Shown here in pieces: positions 24,112 through 30,725 of a stretch of 31,038 nt of DNA (the first letter of the stretch is position 1; every line of letters starts with the position of its first letter). Source of the stretch: a virus; IMG/VR virus record IMGVR_UViG_3300012936_002749, positions 1 to 31,038 of that record; one strand, written 5' to 3'. Position numbers and translations under genes: made by a program. Below the pieces are notes generated by a model that saw nothing but the letters and a program-made list of their open reading frames with translations, was not told where the DNA came from and searched no databases.

Positions 24112-24880
24112 TTAATTTTCTTACCTCTTTTAACATTTCAAAATCGTGTATATCCGGTGTAATACCTTTGACTTCTAAATACATATTGCCTGTTCGGGCT
24201 GTATTCATGTCTGGTAATCCGTGTCCGCTAATACTTAATATTGTGCCTGGATTTGTTCCCTTTGGAATCTTGACGTTTACGTTTCTGCCTAATAAATCTG
24301 TAACAATTACTTCTGTGCCTAAAATTAGTTCTAATACATTTATAGCACATTTTGTCCTAATATGCGACCTATCTCTTACAAAAACTGGATCATTTTCTAC
24401 AGTAACTTTTACATGTAAATCGCCTCTTTGAAGATGTTGTATACTATCATCTCCTAATCCTCTATATTGTATTACACTATTATTTTCAACACCAGCTGGT
24501 ATTTTAATAGTTGCAACTTCTTCTCGTCCTGTTCCTAACCTATATTTGCCTATAATATCTTTGCCTGTCATAACTTCTTTAAGTTTGACTCTAACATTCA
24601 ATAATATATTGTTGTTTTTAACTTGCCTTGGCTGTCTAAAAAACTGACCAAATATATCATTCATATTGCCAGTGTTAAAGTTCATCTGGGGCTGTGGATT
24701 ATCATACTGTTTTCTTTTAGCAGGATCTTTTAAAGTTTCGTATGCTTCGTTGATTTGCTGGAAAGTTTTCTGATCGCCACCGTGATCTGGATGATGTTTC
24801 ATCGCCAGTTTTTTGTAAGCACGTTTAAGCTCATCTGGCGATGCACTTTTTGCCACACCTAAAGTATTGTAATAGTTCAT
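24086..24880 (-). CDS. DnaJ-type cochaperone (CbpA-like, no zinc domain)
   Basis: The first 65 residues form a J domain with the HPD motif (30-32, MKHHPDHGG) that stimulates DnaK. A short Gly/Phe/Asn part (about 75-90) and two C-terminal beta domains (KNNNILLNVRVKLKEVMTG to TARTGNMYLEV) follow. The CxxCxGxG zinc repeats of classical DnaJ are absent, so this is a CbpA-like or type II Hsp40. It probably acts with host DnaK. No good Shine-Dalgarno is visible upstream. It precedes deformylase and ClpA in the same chain, which looks like a virion-maturation or host-protein-control module. Confidence 0.9.
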   Translation of the reverse strand: MNYYNTLGVAKSASPDELKRAYKKLAMKHHPDHGGDQKTFQQINEAYETLKDPAKRKQYDNPQPQMNFNTGNMNDIFGQFFRQPRQVKNNNILLNVRVKLKEVMTGKDIIGKYRLGTGREEVATIKIPAGVENNSVIQYRGLGDDSIQHLQRGDLHVKVTVENDPVFVRDRSHIRTKCAINVLELILGTEVIVTDLLGRNVNVKIPKGTNPGTILSISGHGLPDMNTARTGNMYLEVKGITPDIHDFEMLKEVRKLNDGTSIST

Positions 24881-24903
24881 ACTATTACTTATTTTTTAGT
24901 GTA

Positions 24904-25275
24904 TTATTTTTTGCTAGTTCCGGCGTAAAGTCCAAACCATGCCGCACCTGCACCAACAACAACAGATATTAAACCTGACTGTTCTAGTGTTGGGTCTGGT
25001 AACTCCATATACCAAATAACACATTTGTACAACAAGTAGATGTATGTTGAAATAAAGATACGTGGAAAGATTCTCCAAGCATCTACAGCCTTGGCCAAAT
25101 GTATTATTTTAACATAAGGATTTGGTCCTAAGTCTTTTACGCTTGTATCTACTTCTAAATCTAGTTTAACTTTTTTTGTTGCGCCTGTGCTACTTGCTGG
25201 CACTACAACTTCAGCATCTGGTTTAGATTCTACTGCTGGTGAAGCATCTAAGTCTTCAAGTTTTTTTCTTGGCAT
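24904..25275 (-). CDS. Holin candidate, two membrane segments, 123 aa
   Basis: The first 55 residues are polar and Ala/Pro/Ser-rich, then two hydrophobic helices follow: FISTYIYLLYKCVIWYM (about 73-90) and SGLISVVVGAGAAWFGLYAG (about 100-119), ending in a short basic tail. The final LPDPTLEQSG then GAGAAWFG region resembles phage holins annotated in marine T4-like phages, which I know from recall. A strong GGAGG precedes the ATG at 25275; an in-frame ATG further upstream (25308) lacks support. It overlaps the 98-aa gene by 20 bases. It sits on the same strand as the spanins and endolysin and could set lysis timing. Confidence 0.6.
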   Translation of the reverse strand: MPRKKLEDLDASPAVESKPDAEVVVPASSTGATKKVKLDLEVDTSVKDLGPNPYVKIIHLAKAVDAWRIFPRIFISTYIYLLYKCVIWYMELPDPTLEQSGLISVVVGAGAAWFGLYAGTSKK

Positions 25276-25552
25276 TTTTACCCTCCAATTTTTGCAATCT
25301 GCCCTCAAGTTCGTCTATCTTTTTAGTTACGTGTGGATACTTTTTACGCCATGCGTCTTTTGGCTGTTCTAGCCAAGTCAATCCCCAACGTTCTACAAGA
25401 TAGTCTATCGCTCTGTCTACTTGGGCATAACCCCATAAACCGATACGTGTTGTGCTTATGTATGCTACAAATATAGCACCAAATACACTACCAGCAAGCG
25501 CCGTGTAAATCCACAAGCGATCACTAGCCATTCTTTCAATCATTTCCCACAT
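25256..25552 (-). CDS. Small membrane protein of the lysis region, 98 aa
   Basis: One hydrophobic segment near the N-terminus (LWIYTALAGSVFGAIFVAYI, about 13-32) is followed by a charged, helical, Lys-rich C-terminus (KKIDELEGRLQKLEGKNAKK). A good GAGGG precedes the ATG, and a late promoter octamer lies 20 bases upstream. It is the first gene of the block leading to the holin candidate, DnaJ, deformylase and ClpA. Being next to the lysis genes suggests an antiholin or a lysis regulator, or a second holin; nothing decides between them. Confidence 0.6.
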   Translation of the reverse strand: MWEMIERMASDRLWIYTALAGSVFGAIFVAYISTTRIGLWGYAQVDRAIDYLVERWGLTWLEQPKDAWRKKYPHVTKKIDELEGRLQKLEGKNAKKKT

Positions 25553-25572
25553 AAAGCCCTCTTAATATATGT

Positions 25573-25580
25573 GTATTTAT
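25573..25580 (-). promoter_or_regulatory. T4-type late promoter octamer
   Basis: Minus-strand ATAAATAC 20 bases before the ATG at 25552, in the gap after the o-spanin stop. The flanks (GA before, ACATAT after) also resemble the site upstream of 20646. Confidence 0.75.
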
Positions 25581-25969
25581 TCCTCTACAACAACTGCGCC
25601 GTCTAGTGCTTCTTCAGCGGCGGTATAATAACCTTCATATGCCGCTATAATAGCTTGCTGTTGCTGTACTAAAGCTCTAATGTCACTAAAGTTTAGTCCA
25701 AGGTTGCCATAGCCTTCACCTGTAAGTGCGTAAAGAGCAAACGCTTTACCTTCACTGTTAAGTTTTTTTATGACTTCATCTACATTATCTTCGTTTAAAA
25801 CAATCCATTCTACATTACGCATGTTAAGTTCATCTACAGGAGGTAACTCTAATGTAGGTTTTTCTACTGGACTAGTAGATATATCAATCTGCTGTGGTTT
25901 GGTTGAGCAGGCCGCGAGACTTATAAGTATCGTAAAGCCAAGGACACTCTTTATTAAAAGCGATGCCAT
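25577..25969 (-). CDS. Outer-membrane spanin lipoprotein (Rz1-like)
   Basis: The ORF at 25969 reads MASLLIKSVLGFTILISLAA followed by CSTK, a signal peptide ending in a lipobox LAAC with Cys21. A lipid-anchored outer-membrane protein of 130 aa follows, with a helical, Gln-rich C-terminus. The 5' part overlaps the i-spanin gene by 86 bases in a different frame, the classic nested Rz/Rz1 arrangement. AAGGA about ten bases upstream supports this ATG; an ATG at 25993 is an alternative. It would bind the i-spanin across the periplasm and fuse the membranes at lysis. It is longer than lambda Rz1 (60 aa). Confidence 0.75.
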   Translation of the reverse strand: MASLLIKSVLGFTILISLAACSTKPQQIDISTSPVEKPTLELPPVDELNMRNVEWIVLNEDNVDEVIKKLNSEGKAFALYALTGEGYGNLGLNFSDIRALVQQQQAIIAAYEGYYTAAEEALDGAVVVEE

Positions 25970-26372
25970 TTTCAGCGTTCCTTTCTTTGTCATTAAGTTC
26001 TGCCCCCGATAGAAGTTCAAAACATCTACCTGCATTTACTGTACCCCTATTCACAGCACGTTCAATACTTTCTGCATTTGCAATAGCGGCCGCAGTCAAA
26101 TCTATTTCTTGTAGCTTATCTGCAAGTCTTTGATTTTGTCTGCGTATAGCAGTGTATTGTTCATTAAGTGTAGCAAGTTCGCTAGACGCTTTTTCGTAGT
26201 CTTTTTCTAGCGAACTTATAGTTTGTTCATTTAGTTCTACTGCGGTGTTAAGTTTAGCATTGTTTTCTTGTAGGATAGCCAAGCGTTGTTGTGTATCATT
26301 GTAATACCAATAGCCTATGCCACCAGCACCCAACAATAATAAAAACATTACTATTGCTAACTTAGCACCCAT
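25884..26372 (-). CDS. Inner-membrane spanin (Rz-like)
   Basis: An N-terminal transmembrane anchor (IVMFLLLLGAGGIGYWYY, about 6-24) is followed by a long coiled coil (QQRLAILQENNAKLNTAVEL to QRLADKLQEI) and a periplasmic C-terminus with two cysteines (RCFELL, ECPWLY). This is the usual i-spanin layout. The start is ATG with TAGG-type Shine-Dalgarno. It lies six bases after the endolysin stop. The o-spanin gene is nested in its 3' end in another frame. Together they complete disruption of the outer membrane. Confidence 0.8.
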   Translation of the reverse strand: MGAKLAIVMFLLLLGAGGIGYWYYNDTQQRLAILQENNAKLNTAVELNEQTISSLEKDYEKASSELATLNEQYTAIRRQNQRLADKLQEIDLTAAAIANAESIERAVNRGTVNAGRCFELLSGAELNDKERNAENGIAFNKECPWLYDTYKSRGLLNQTTAD

Positions 26373-26377
26373 CTTAC

Positions 26378-27226
26378 CTATCCTAGTAGCTTTTTTATTG
26401 TTTTAGGACCAACAATACCATCAGCAACTAGACCGTTTGCACTTTGCCATTTTTTAACAGTACGTGCAGTACCTGGACCAAATATACCATCAGCAGGTGA
26501 AATATCAAGTTTCTCTTGTACTTCTGCTACTAATGGACCACGTGATCCTTGTCTAATAGTTTGATTGTAGTCTACTTCAGGTTCTTCATAATCCCCACCA
26601 AGTACATCTAAAGCATGTACATAATGTTTTTTACGATCCTCTAAACCAATAGTGCCTCCATTAATACGTTTTGTCATACCAACAATATCCATATTATCAC
26701 AATATTTGTTTATATTGTTTGTATCCCAAAACCAACAAGCTGAGTCTAATGCACCTTTCTTTGTTCGTACATAATCTACTGCTTCTTCCGGCGACATGTC
26801 CATTTCATCTGCAAACTTTGTATAGTTGTAACGCCCAGTAAGTTGTAGTATTCCACCACCTCTAAATCGCCAACCATCTCCACTGTTAGTATCGCCATTG
26901 TCCATGCGGTTTGCATAAATTACGTTAGCAATCTTTTCCGGTTGTCTGTGGTATTCGTTTGCATCTCGGCCTGCTCTTCTAAAGTATTTTGGAAATATAG
27001 TATTGAGTGCTTTTGCACTATAGTTTAAGTTTTCACTCATTACTCTAAATCCACCCGATTCATGCCCGCACTGTGCAATAAATCCAGCAACACGCTCTGC
27101 TGTATCAACTTCCCATAATGGAAGTATTTCTAGCATTGCATTATACCAGTCTCTCCAATCATCTCTATGTATAAGCTCTTCAGCCATCCATGGTTCAAAA
27201 TCGAATTTAAAATGTTCTTTACCCAT
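26378..27226 (-). CDS. GH19-type endolysin with peptidoglycan-binding domain
   Basis: The first 215 residues form a glycoside hydrolase 19 (chitinase-like lysozyme) domain: IAQCGHESGG with the proposed catalytic Glu56, FRGGGILQLTGRYNY, and a downstream YV-x-TKKGALDSACWFW stretch. A linker leads to a PG_binding_1 domain (about 226-282; RQGSRGPLVAEVQEKL, DGIFGPGTARTVKKW, VADGIVGPKTIKKLL). It cleaves the glycan strands of host cell wall. There is no signal peptide, so export needs a holin. A strong AAAGGAA precedes the ATG, which overlaps the newly found 57-aa ORF by eight bases. The binding domain is a near relative of that in the 832-aa protein. Confidence 0.88.
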   Translation of the reverse strand: MGKEHFKFDFEPWMAEELIHRDDWRDWYNAMLEILPLWEVDTAERVAGFIAQCGHESGGFRVMSENLNYSAKALNTIFPKYFRRAGRDANEYHRQPEKIANVIYANRMDNGDTNSGDGWRFRGGGILQLTGRYNYTKFADEMDMSPEEAVDYVRTKKGALDSACWFWDTNNINKYCDNMDIVGMTKRINGGTIGLEDRKKHYVHALDVLGGDYEEPEVDYNQTIRQGSRGPLVAEVQEKLDISPADGIFGPGTARTVKKWQSANGLVADGIVGPKTIKKLLG

Positions 27227-27392
27227 TTGAGTTTTCCTTTATTTTAGGGGTGCAGGCTTCACATCTGCAAGATTCACATAATTTTATTATTGTATTTGGT
27301 GAAGCATAGTTAGGTACACCACAATGTCCAGGGTGTCCGCAGTTTTTACAATATGTTCCGTTATAGTCTTTCGACCACGAGTGTATATCCAT
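27219..27392 (-). CDS. Cys-rich zinc-finger-like micro-protein, 57 aa
   Basis: Read directly on the minus strand: ATG at 27390-27392, then MDIHSWSKDYNGTYCKNCGH and a tail to SNG. It carries seven cysteines in two groups: Cys15-x2-Cys18 with His20, His23 and Cys24, then Cys39-x2-Cys42-x-Cys44-x2-Cys47. This is a zinc-ribbon or double-zinc pattern. It overlaps the end of the 238-aa gene by 32 bases and the endolysin start by 8 bases. The Cys spacing and filling of the only gap argue for coding. A TGGAAAA segment lies before the ATG. It may bind nucleic acid or act as a regulator; function unknown. Confidence 0.7.
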   Translation of the reverse strand: MDIHSWSKDYNGTYCKNCGHPGHCGVPNYASPNTIIKLCESCRCEACTPKIKENSNG

Positions 27393-28077
27393 TGTTTTCC
27401 AGTGTTAACGTTTTATTACCAAACTTAGTAATGTTATAGTCTCCAAGGTATTTAGTTAGAAACATGATCTCAGGATAGTCATTCATGTTAATTTTTTCAG
27501 TAAGTTTTTTATTCATAGTTAACGTATCACTAAAATCTTTTACTTCAAATCCAATAGGATCTGCATATGGTTTTTTAACTATAAGTGTATCTCCAAACAT
27601 TTCACTGTTTTCAAAGAAACTGTTTGAGAAGAAATCCTTGAAATGATCCATTCTAGTTTCAGTAACAGTTTGTTCATATGCTGACGATGTTGCTGGAATC
27701 ATTTCGCTTAGATTTATGTCATTTGCTTCGTAGCTAGAAAAACTTTTGTGGTAACGGAATCTAAAGTTATCTATTTCACCAAGTTTACCTACACCATCTA
27801 ATAATGTACCAATGTTACCAGGAACATCATTATTTCTTTCCATTTCAACAAAAACTTTGTATACACCTTTTTCAACTTCTCCCGGTGTATGATCTGCATC
27901 TAGAACAAAACCATAACCCTTTTCAATAAAGTCTACTAAATCTGTAGCGGCCTGTTCTTCATTAACTGTAAAACTAACAACAACAACTTCACCGTCTGTT
28001 CCCATTTTACTTTGATATGTATCAACTTCAAATACAGGCTTAATCATATCGTGTAGATCGTTAGCTCTTAGACCCAT
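27361..28077 (-). CDS. Conserved-looking phage protein, 238 aa
   Basis: A soluble acidic alpha/beta protein that starts MGLRANDLHDMIKPVFEVD with strands VVVVSFTVNEEQ and VYKVFVEMERNN, a helix FKDFFSNSFF, and C-terminal strands ending TLVVERL. I recall similar proteins in T4-like marine phages lying near phoH, without a known function. The ATG shares a base with the stop of the 195-aa gene. It is in a late-promoter operon, upstream of lysis genes. Confidence 0.6.
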   Translation of the reverse strand: MGLRANDLHDMIKPVFEVDTYQSKMGTDGEVVVVSFTVNEEQAATDLVDFIEKGYGFVLDADHTPGEVEKGVYKVFVEMERNNDVPGNIGTLLDGVGKLGEIDNFRFRYHKSFSSYEANDINLSEMIPATSSAYEQTVTETRMDHFKDFFSNSFFENSEMFGDTLIVKKPYADPIGFEVKDFSDTLTMNKKLTEKINMNDYPEIMFLTKYLGDYNITKFGNKTLTLENNGYTLVVERL

Positions 28078-28664
28078 TATACTGCTCCTGGTGCTGGCGC
28101 CGCTGGTGCCGCTCCACCCGCTCCGCCTGCTGGTGGTGCCGCCGGTGCGGCTGGTGTTGCCGGAGGCATTGGCATACCGCCTACTGCTGGTGGTGGTGCC
28201 GCCATTTCTCCGCCTTCTTTTTCTGGTAGTTCTATCTCTTCTATTGATCCACCATAAATGCTAATAATAAGTTTTTTAGGCATTTCTATATGCACTAACC
28301 AAATAGGCACTCTATCAAGTTTGCCTTTTTTTGTACCTGGTCTAATATCAGCTGGCTTTCTAATTTTTCTTGCTTTGATAACACTTGATTTTTGATATTT
28401 AATTTTACAATCATAATCTAATAATCTTTTACCACCTTCTGGATCAGGCATATCTTTTCTAGGCCACATAAAAGAGCATTTTACCCAATGTCTATCAACT
28501 TCTGGACCTGCGGCTAACTCGCCATCTTCCCAGTTATCGTAAACATATAATCCAAGTTCGTCAAGTACTCTTTCAAAGTCTTTTAATATTGAAAACGCTC
28601 TATCGTTTTCATATATTGAAGATAAATTTTCTATAACATCTAAAGTGTCTAATATATTAGGCAT
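28077..28664 (-). CDS. Late phage protein with Ala/Pro/Gly-rich tail, 195 aa
   Basis: The first 150 residues are a soluble domain (helical start DTLDVIENLSSIYENDRAFS, strands such as IWLVHIEMPKKLIISIYGGS). The last 45 residues are low complexity, nearly only Ala, Pro, Gly and Met (APPPAVGGMPMPPATPAAP). A GAGGAT Shine-Dalgarno precedes the ATG, and a late octamer lies 22 bases upstream, so it heads the late operon that leads into the lysis genes. The tail has visibly higher GC than the surroundings because of its composition. A structural role is plausible. Confidence 0.6.
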   Translation of the reverse strand: MPNILDTLDVIENLSSIYENDRAFSILKDFERVLDELGLYVYDNWEDGELAAGPEVDRHWVKCSFMWPRKDMPDPEGGKRLLDYDCKIKYQKSSVIKARKIRKPADIRPGTKKGKLDRVPIWLVHIEMPKKLIISIYGGSIEEIELPEKEGGEMAAPPPAVGGMPMPPATPAAPAAPPAGGAGGAAPAAPAPGAV

Positions 28665-28686
28665 GTGTATCCTCGCATCATTATAT

Positions 28687-28694
28687 GTATTTAT
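28687..28694 (-). promoter_or_regulatory. T4-type late promoter octamer
   Basis: Minus-strand ATAAATAC, preceded by GG, 22 bases before the ATG at 28664. It drives the leftward late operon beginning with the 195-aa gene and lies in the divergent gap before phoH. Confidence 0.75.
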
Positions 28695-28763
28695 CCATAT
28701 AGGAAAGAGTTCAAAAATAATTCACTACGTATATTAGTAACGGTAAAAATGGTTAAATACCAT

Positions 28764-28804
28764 GCAGGGAAGGATTTTCCTGTTAAGGAAAATATAAGAC
28801 CCTG
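28764..28804 (+). promoter_or_regulatory. Hairpin in the phoH leader
   Basis: An 8-bp perfect inverted repeat (ATTTTCCT, loop GTTA, AGGAAAAT at 28774-28793) sits inside an outer match CAGGG/CCCTG (28765-28769 and 28800-28804). The structure ends 22 bases before the phoH ATG and just 5' of its strong GGAGG. It is not followed by a T tract, so it does not look like a terminator. It may shape translation of phoH or stabilise the mRNA end. No convincing promoter hexamers were identified for phoH in this gap. Confidence 0.55.
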
Positions 28805-28826
28805 TTTCAGCTCATAGGAGGACTAA

Positions 28827-29552
28827 ATGGGTAAAGCTAAAGCCAAAAGGCAAGCACATATTAAATCGGCTACAAACGTAGTAAAACTAAACAACTTCCT
28901 TCCAAAAAAACAACGCAACGTTGACATACTTCCAAGAAATAGAAATCAAGAAGAATACATACTAGAACTACTAAGTGAGGATAAAGATATTGTATTTGGC
29001 ATTGGACCTGCTGGTACGGGTAAAACACTACTAGCATGCCAAGCGGCAGTGAAAGCATTTCTGGAAGGTGAAGTAGACCGTATTATAGTAACAAGACCGG
29101 CAGTTAGTGCAGATGAAGATATTGGATTTCTTCCTGGTACATTAGAAGAAAAAATGGCACCGTGGACAAGACCTATATTTGATGTATTACGAGAATATTT
29201 TTATTCAGGCGAAATAGAAGGTATGATAAAAGAAGGTGTAATTGAGATTTCTCCACTTGCTTATATGCGTGGAAGAACGTTTAAAGATGCATATATTATT
29301 GCAGACGAAATGCAAAATGCAACACCAAATCAAATGAAGATGCTACTAACACGTATTGGTCGTGGATCTAAAATGGTTGTTACAGGAGATTTAGCCCAAG
29401 CTGATAGACTTAAAGATAATGGTTTGATAGATTTTACAAATCATTTACGTAGAGGAGAATCTACAAGGATAAGCACTGTAAGATTTAACAAAGGTGATAT
29501 AGAAAGACATGAAGCAGTAAAAGAAGTATTGCAAATATACGGAGACGTTTAG
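28827..29552 (+). CDS. phoH: PhoH-family P-loop ATPase
   Basis: 241 residues with Walker A GIGPAGTGKT (GPAGTGKT at 60-67), VTRPAVSADEDIGFLPG, Walker B YIIADEMQNATPNQMKMLL and a final VTGD-x-AQ-type segment, all typical of the PhoH family. In bacteria phoH is induced by phosphate starvation, and it is widespread in marine phages; its role remains unclear but is linked to RNA or nucleotide metabolism. The first 30 residues are lysine-rich. A strong ATAGGAGG precedes the ATG. It is the only plus-strand gene, and its stop touches the stop of the opposing gene with no bases between, so no room exists for a dedicated terminator. Confidence 0.92.
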   Translation: MGKAKAKRQAHIKSATNVVKLNNFLPKKQRNVDILPRNRNQEEYILELLSEDKDIVFGIGPAGTGKTLLACQAAVKAFLEGEVDRIIVTRPAVSADEDIGFLPGTLEEKMAPWTRPIFDVLREYFYSGEIEGMIKEGVIEISPLAYMRGRTFKDAYIIADEMQNATPNQMKMLLTRIGRGSKMVVTGDLAQADRLKDNGLIDFTNHLRRGESTRISTVRFNKGDIERHEAVKEVLQIYGDV

Positions 29553-29849
29553 TTACTCCATCATCATATGTCGCCACTGTTTAACTCTTGACGGATAACG
29601 AGGCTTCCATTCGCCTTCTAAATCCTTAGTGTTATCTTCGGCCCGTAGTAAATAAAGCACATATTCTTTGTCTGAATATGTTAAAGTCCATGACTGTGCT
29701 TTTACAGGAGGTCTACCCATTGCATCATAAAAAATTTCTGCAACGTGATATGGTTTAAGCCATATATATTTTTTGCTAAAACTGCTTTTTACAGGCCACC
29801 ATGCAAACTTTTCAGTCCATTTTGTATGTGTTTCAATCGCTTGTGGCAT
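29553..29849 (-). CDS. Small protein of unknown function, 98 aa
   Basis: Start chosen at 29849 (MPQAIETHTKWTEKFAWWPV) because the longer frame upstream would run 137 bases into thyX. The protein is aromatic and basic, with VPVKAQSW-like and YVLYLLRAEDNTK strands and RYPSRVKQWRHMMME at the end. No domain was recognised. It lies 19 bases after the thyX stop and converges directly on phoH. Real coding status is moderately supported by composition and placement. Confidence 0.55.
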   Translation of the reverse strand: MPQAIETHTKWTEKFAWWPVKSSFSKKYIWLKPYHVAEIFYDAMGRPPVKAQSWTLTYSDKEYVLYLLRAEDNTKDLEGEWKPRYPSRVKQWRHMMME

Positions 29850-29868
29850 TGATACTAACTTATGTAAC

Positions 29869-30549
29869 CTAAAGTATTGTGTCTGCGAGAGGAAATATCT
29901 CTGCGATGACTTTAGCACACTCGATAGCGATCTCCATGTGTTCTTTTTGTGTTCCATTTGCACTCCGTAATTCAATATAATGCACCCAACTACGTATTGT
30001 ACCATTCATATACAAACGTGTTTTAGTAAGTCCTTCTGGTAATACTTTGCGAGCTACTTCTTTTGCTATACCGTTTGCAATAGCCCAATCGTATGCTTTT
30101 CCTGCCGTATAACAAACATCTTGTTGTAACTCTTCCCATCTAGAAATAAGTTGAGCCATTCCTTCTTGACCTACATCAATATCAATGCTATTCTGTCTGT
30201 TTTTATTATCCTGTAAACGTGCTTCACTTGTTACAAATACTTCGCCCATTTCTCCTGGTTCAGCGTAACGCTGTGAAAACTCTTGAAAAGCAAAACTTCT
30301 ATGTCTAACAATCTGATGTGCAATATCTCTTGTTGTTTCTATTTCTAAAACTGCATTAACCATTTCAAGTGGCGACCAATGTGCATGTTTAATTAAATAT
30401 TTTATTAAACGTTCACTGGTCTCTTTGTTTATTTGTGCGGCAGGATTACTAACTTTGGCACAAAATGCAATAAGCTCTTGAAGATCTGTTAATCCTTCAG
30501 CTTCAAAATCTTTTGTTGCTTTACTATAGCTTACTAAGCGAACGGCCAT
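29869..30549 (-). CDS. thyX: Flavin-dependent thymidylate synthase ThyX
   Basis: The 226-residue protein contains the ThyX signature RHR-x7-S (Arg82, His83, Arg84, Ser92: RHRSFAFQEFSQRY). It makes dTMP from dUMP using FAD, NADPH and methylene-tetrahydrofolate. The preceding KHAHWSPLEMV and downstream helices fit the family. A strong AGGAGA lies before the ATG. It overlaps the 63-aa coiled-coil gene by 16 bases. ThyX is common in marine phages and can support high thymidine demand in an AT-rich genome. The phage nucleotide supply otherwise lies outside the window except for the HAD nucleotidase-like gene. Confidence 0.95.
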   Translation of the reverse strand: MAVRLVSYSKATKDFEAEGLTDLQELIAFCAKVSNPAAQINKETSERLIKYLIKHAHWSPLEMVNAVLEIETTRDIAHQIVRHRSFAFQEFSQRYAEPGEMGEVFVTSEARLQDNKNRQNSIDIDVGQEGMAQLISRWEELQQDVCYTAGKAYDWAIANGIAKEVARKVLPEGLTKTRLYMNGTIRSWVHYIELRSANGTQKEHMEIAIECAKVIAEIFPLADTIL

Positions 30550-30725
30550 TCTGCTAATTCTCCTTTTAAATTTGATAGTCTTTGACTAAGGAACGATATT
30601 GTTGTATGAATATGTCCTGTATCGTGAGGTTGCAATAAACTCTTGTAATATTCTATTTCTTCCTCTAATACATTTATTCTTACTAAATCATTTATTAGTT
30701 TTTTGTTTTCTAGCTTGTTCTTCAT
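30534..30725 (-). CDS. Small coiled-coil protein, 63 aa
   Basis: Helical and charged (LINDLVRINVLEEEIEYYKS, ISFLSQRLSNLKGELAEW), with a coiled-coil-like pattern. It overlaps the downstream thyX gene by 16 bases and the upstream membrane gene by 38 bases. The only in-frame start is the ATG at 30725, with a weak AAAAAAG upstream. It could be a regulator or a partner of ThyX, but nothing proves this. Confidence 0.5.
   Translation of the reverse strand: MKNKLENKKLINDLVRINVLEEEIEYYKSLLQPHDTGHIHTTISFLSQRLSNLKGELAEWPFA

Noticed and set aside
8696-26093. Three GCGGCCGC (NotI) sites at 8696, 16279 and 26086 in an AT-rich genome
   Set aside because: Each encodes part of an Ala-Ala-Ala run written GCG GCC GC, which follows from the Ala-pair codon rule. 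They are a consequence of GCWGC avoidance, not a separate signal.
28774-28793. The phoH leader hairpin as a terminator
   Set aside because: There is no following run of T on either strand, and it lies within the leader of phoH rather than behind a gene on the same strand.
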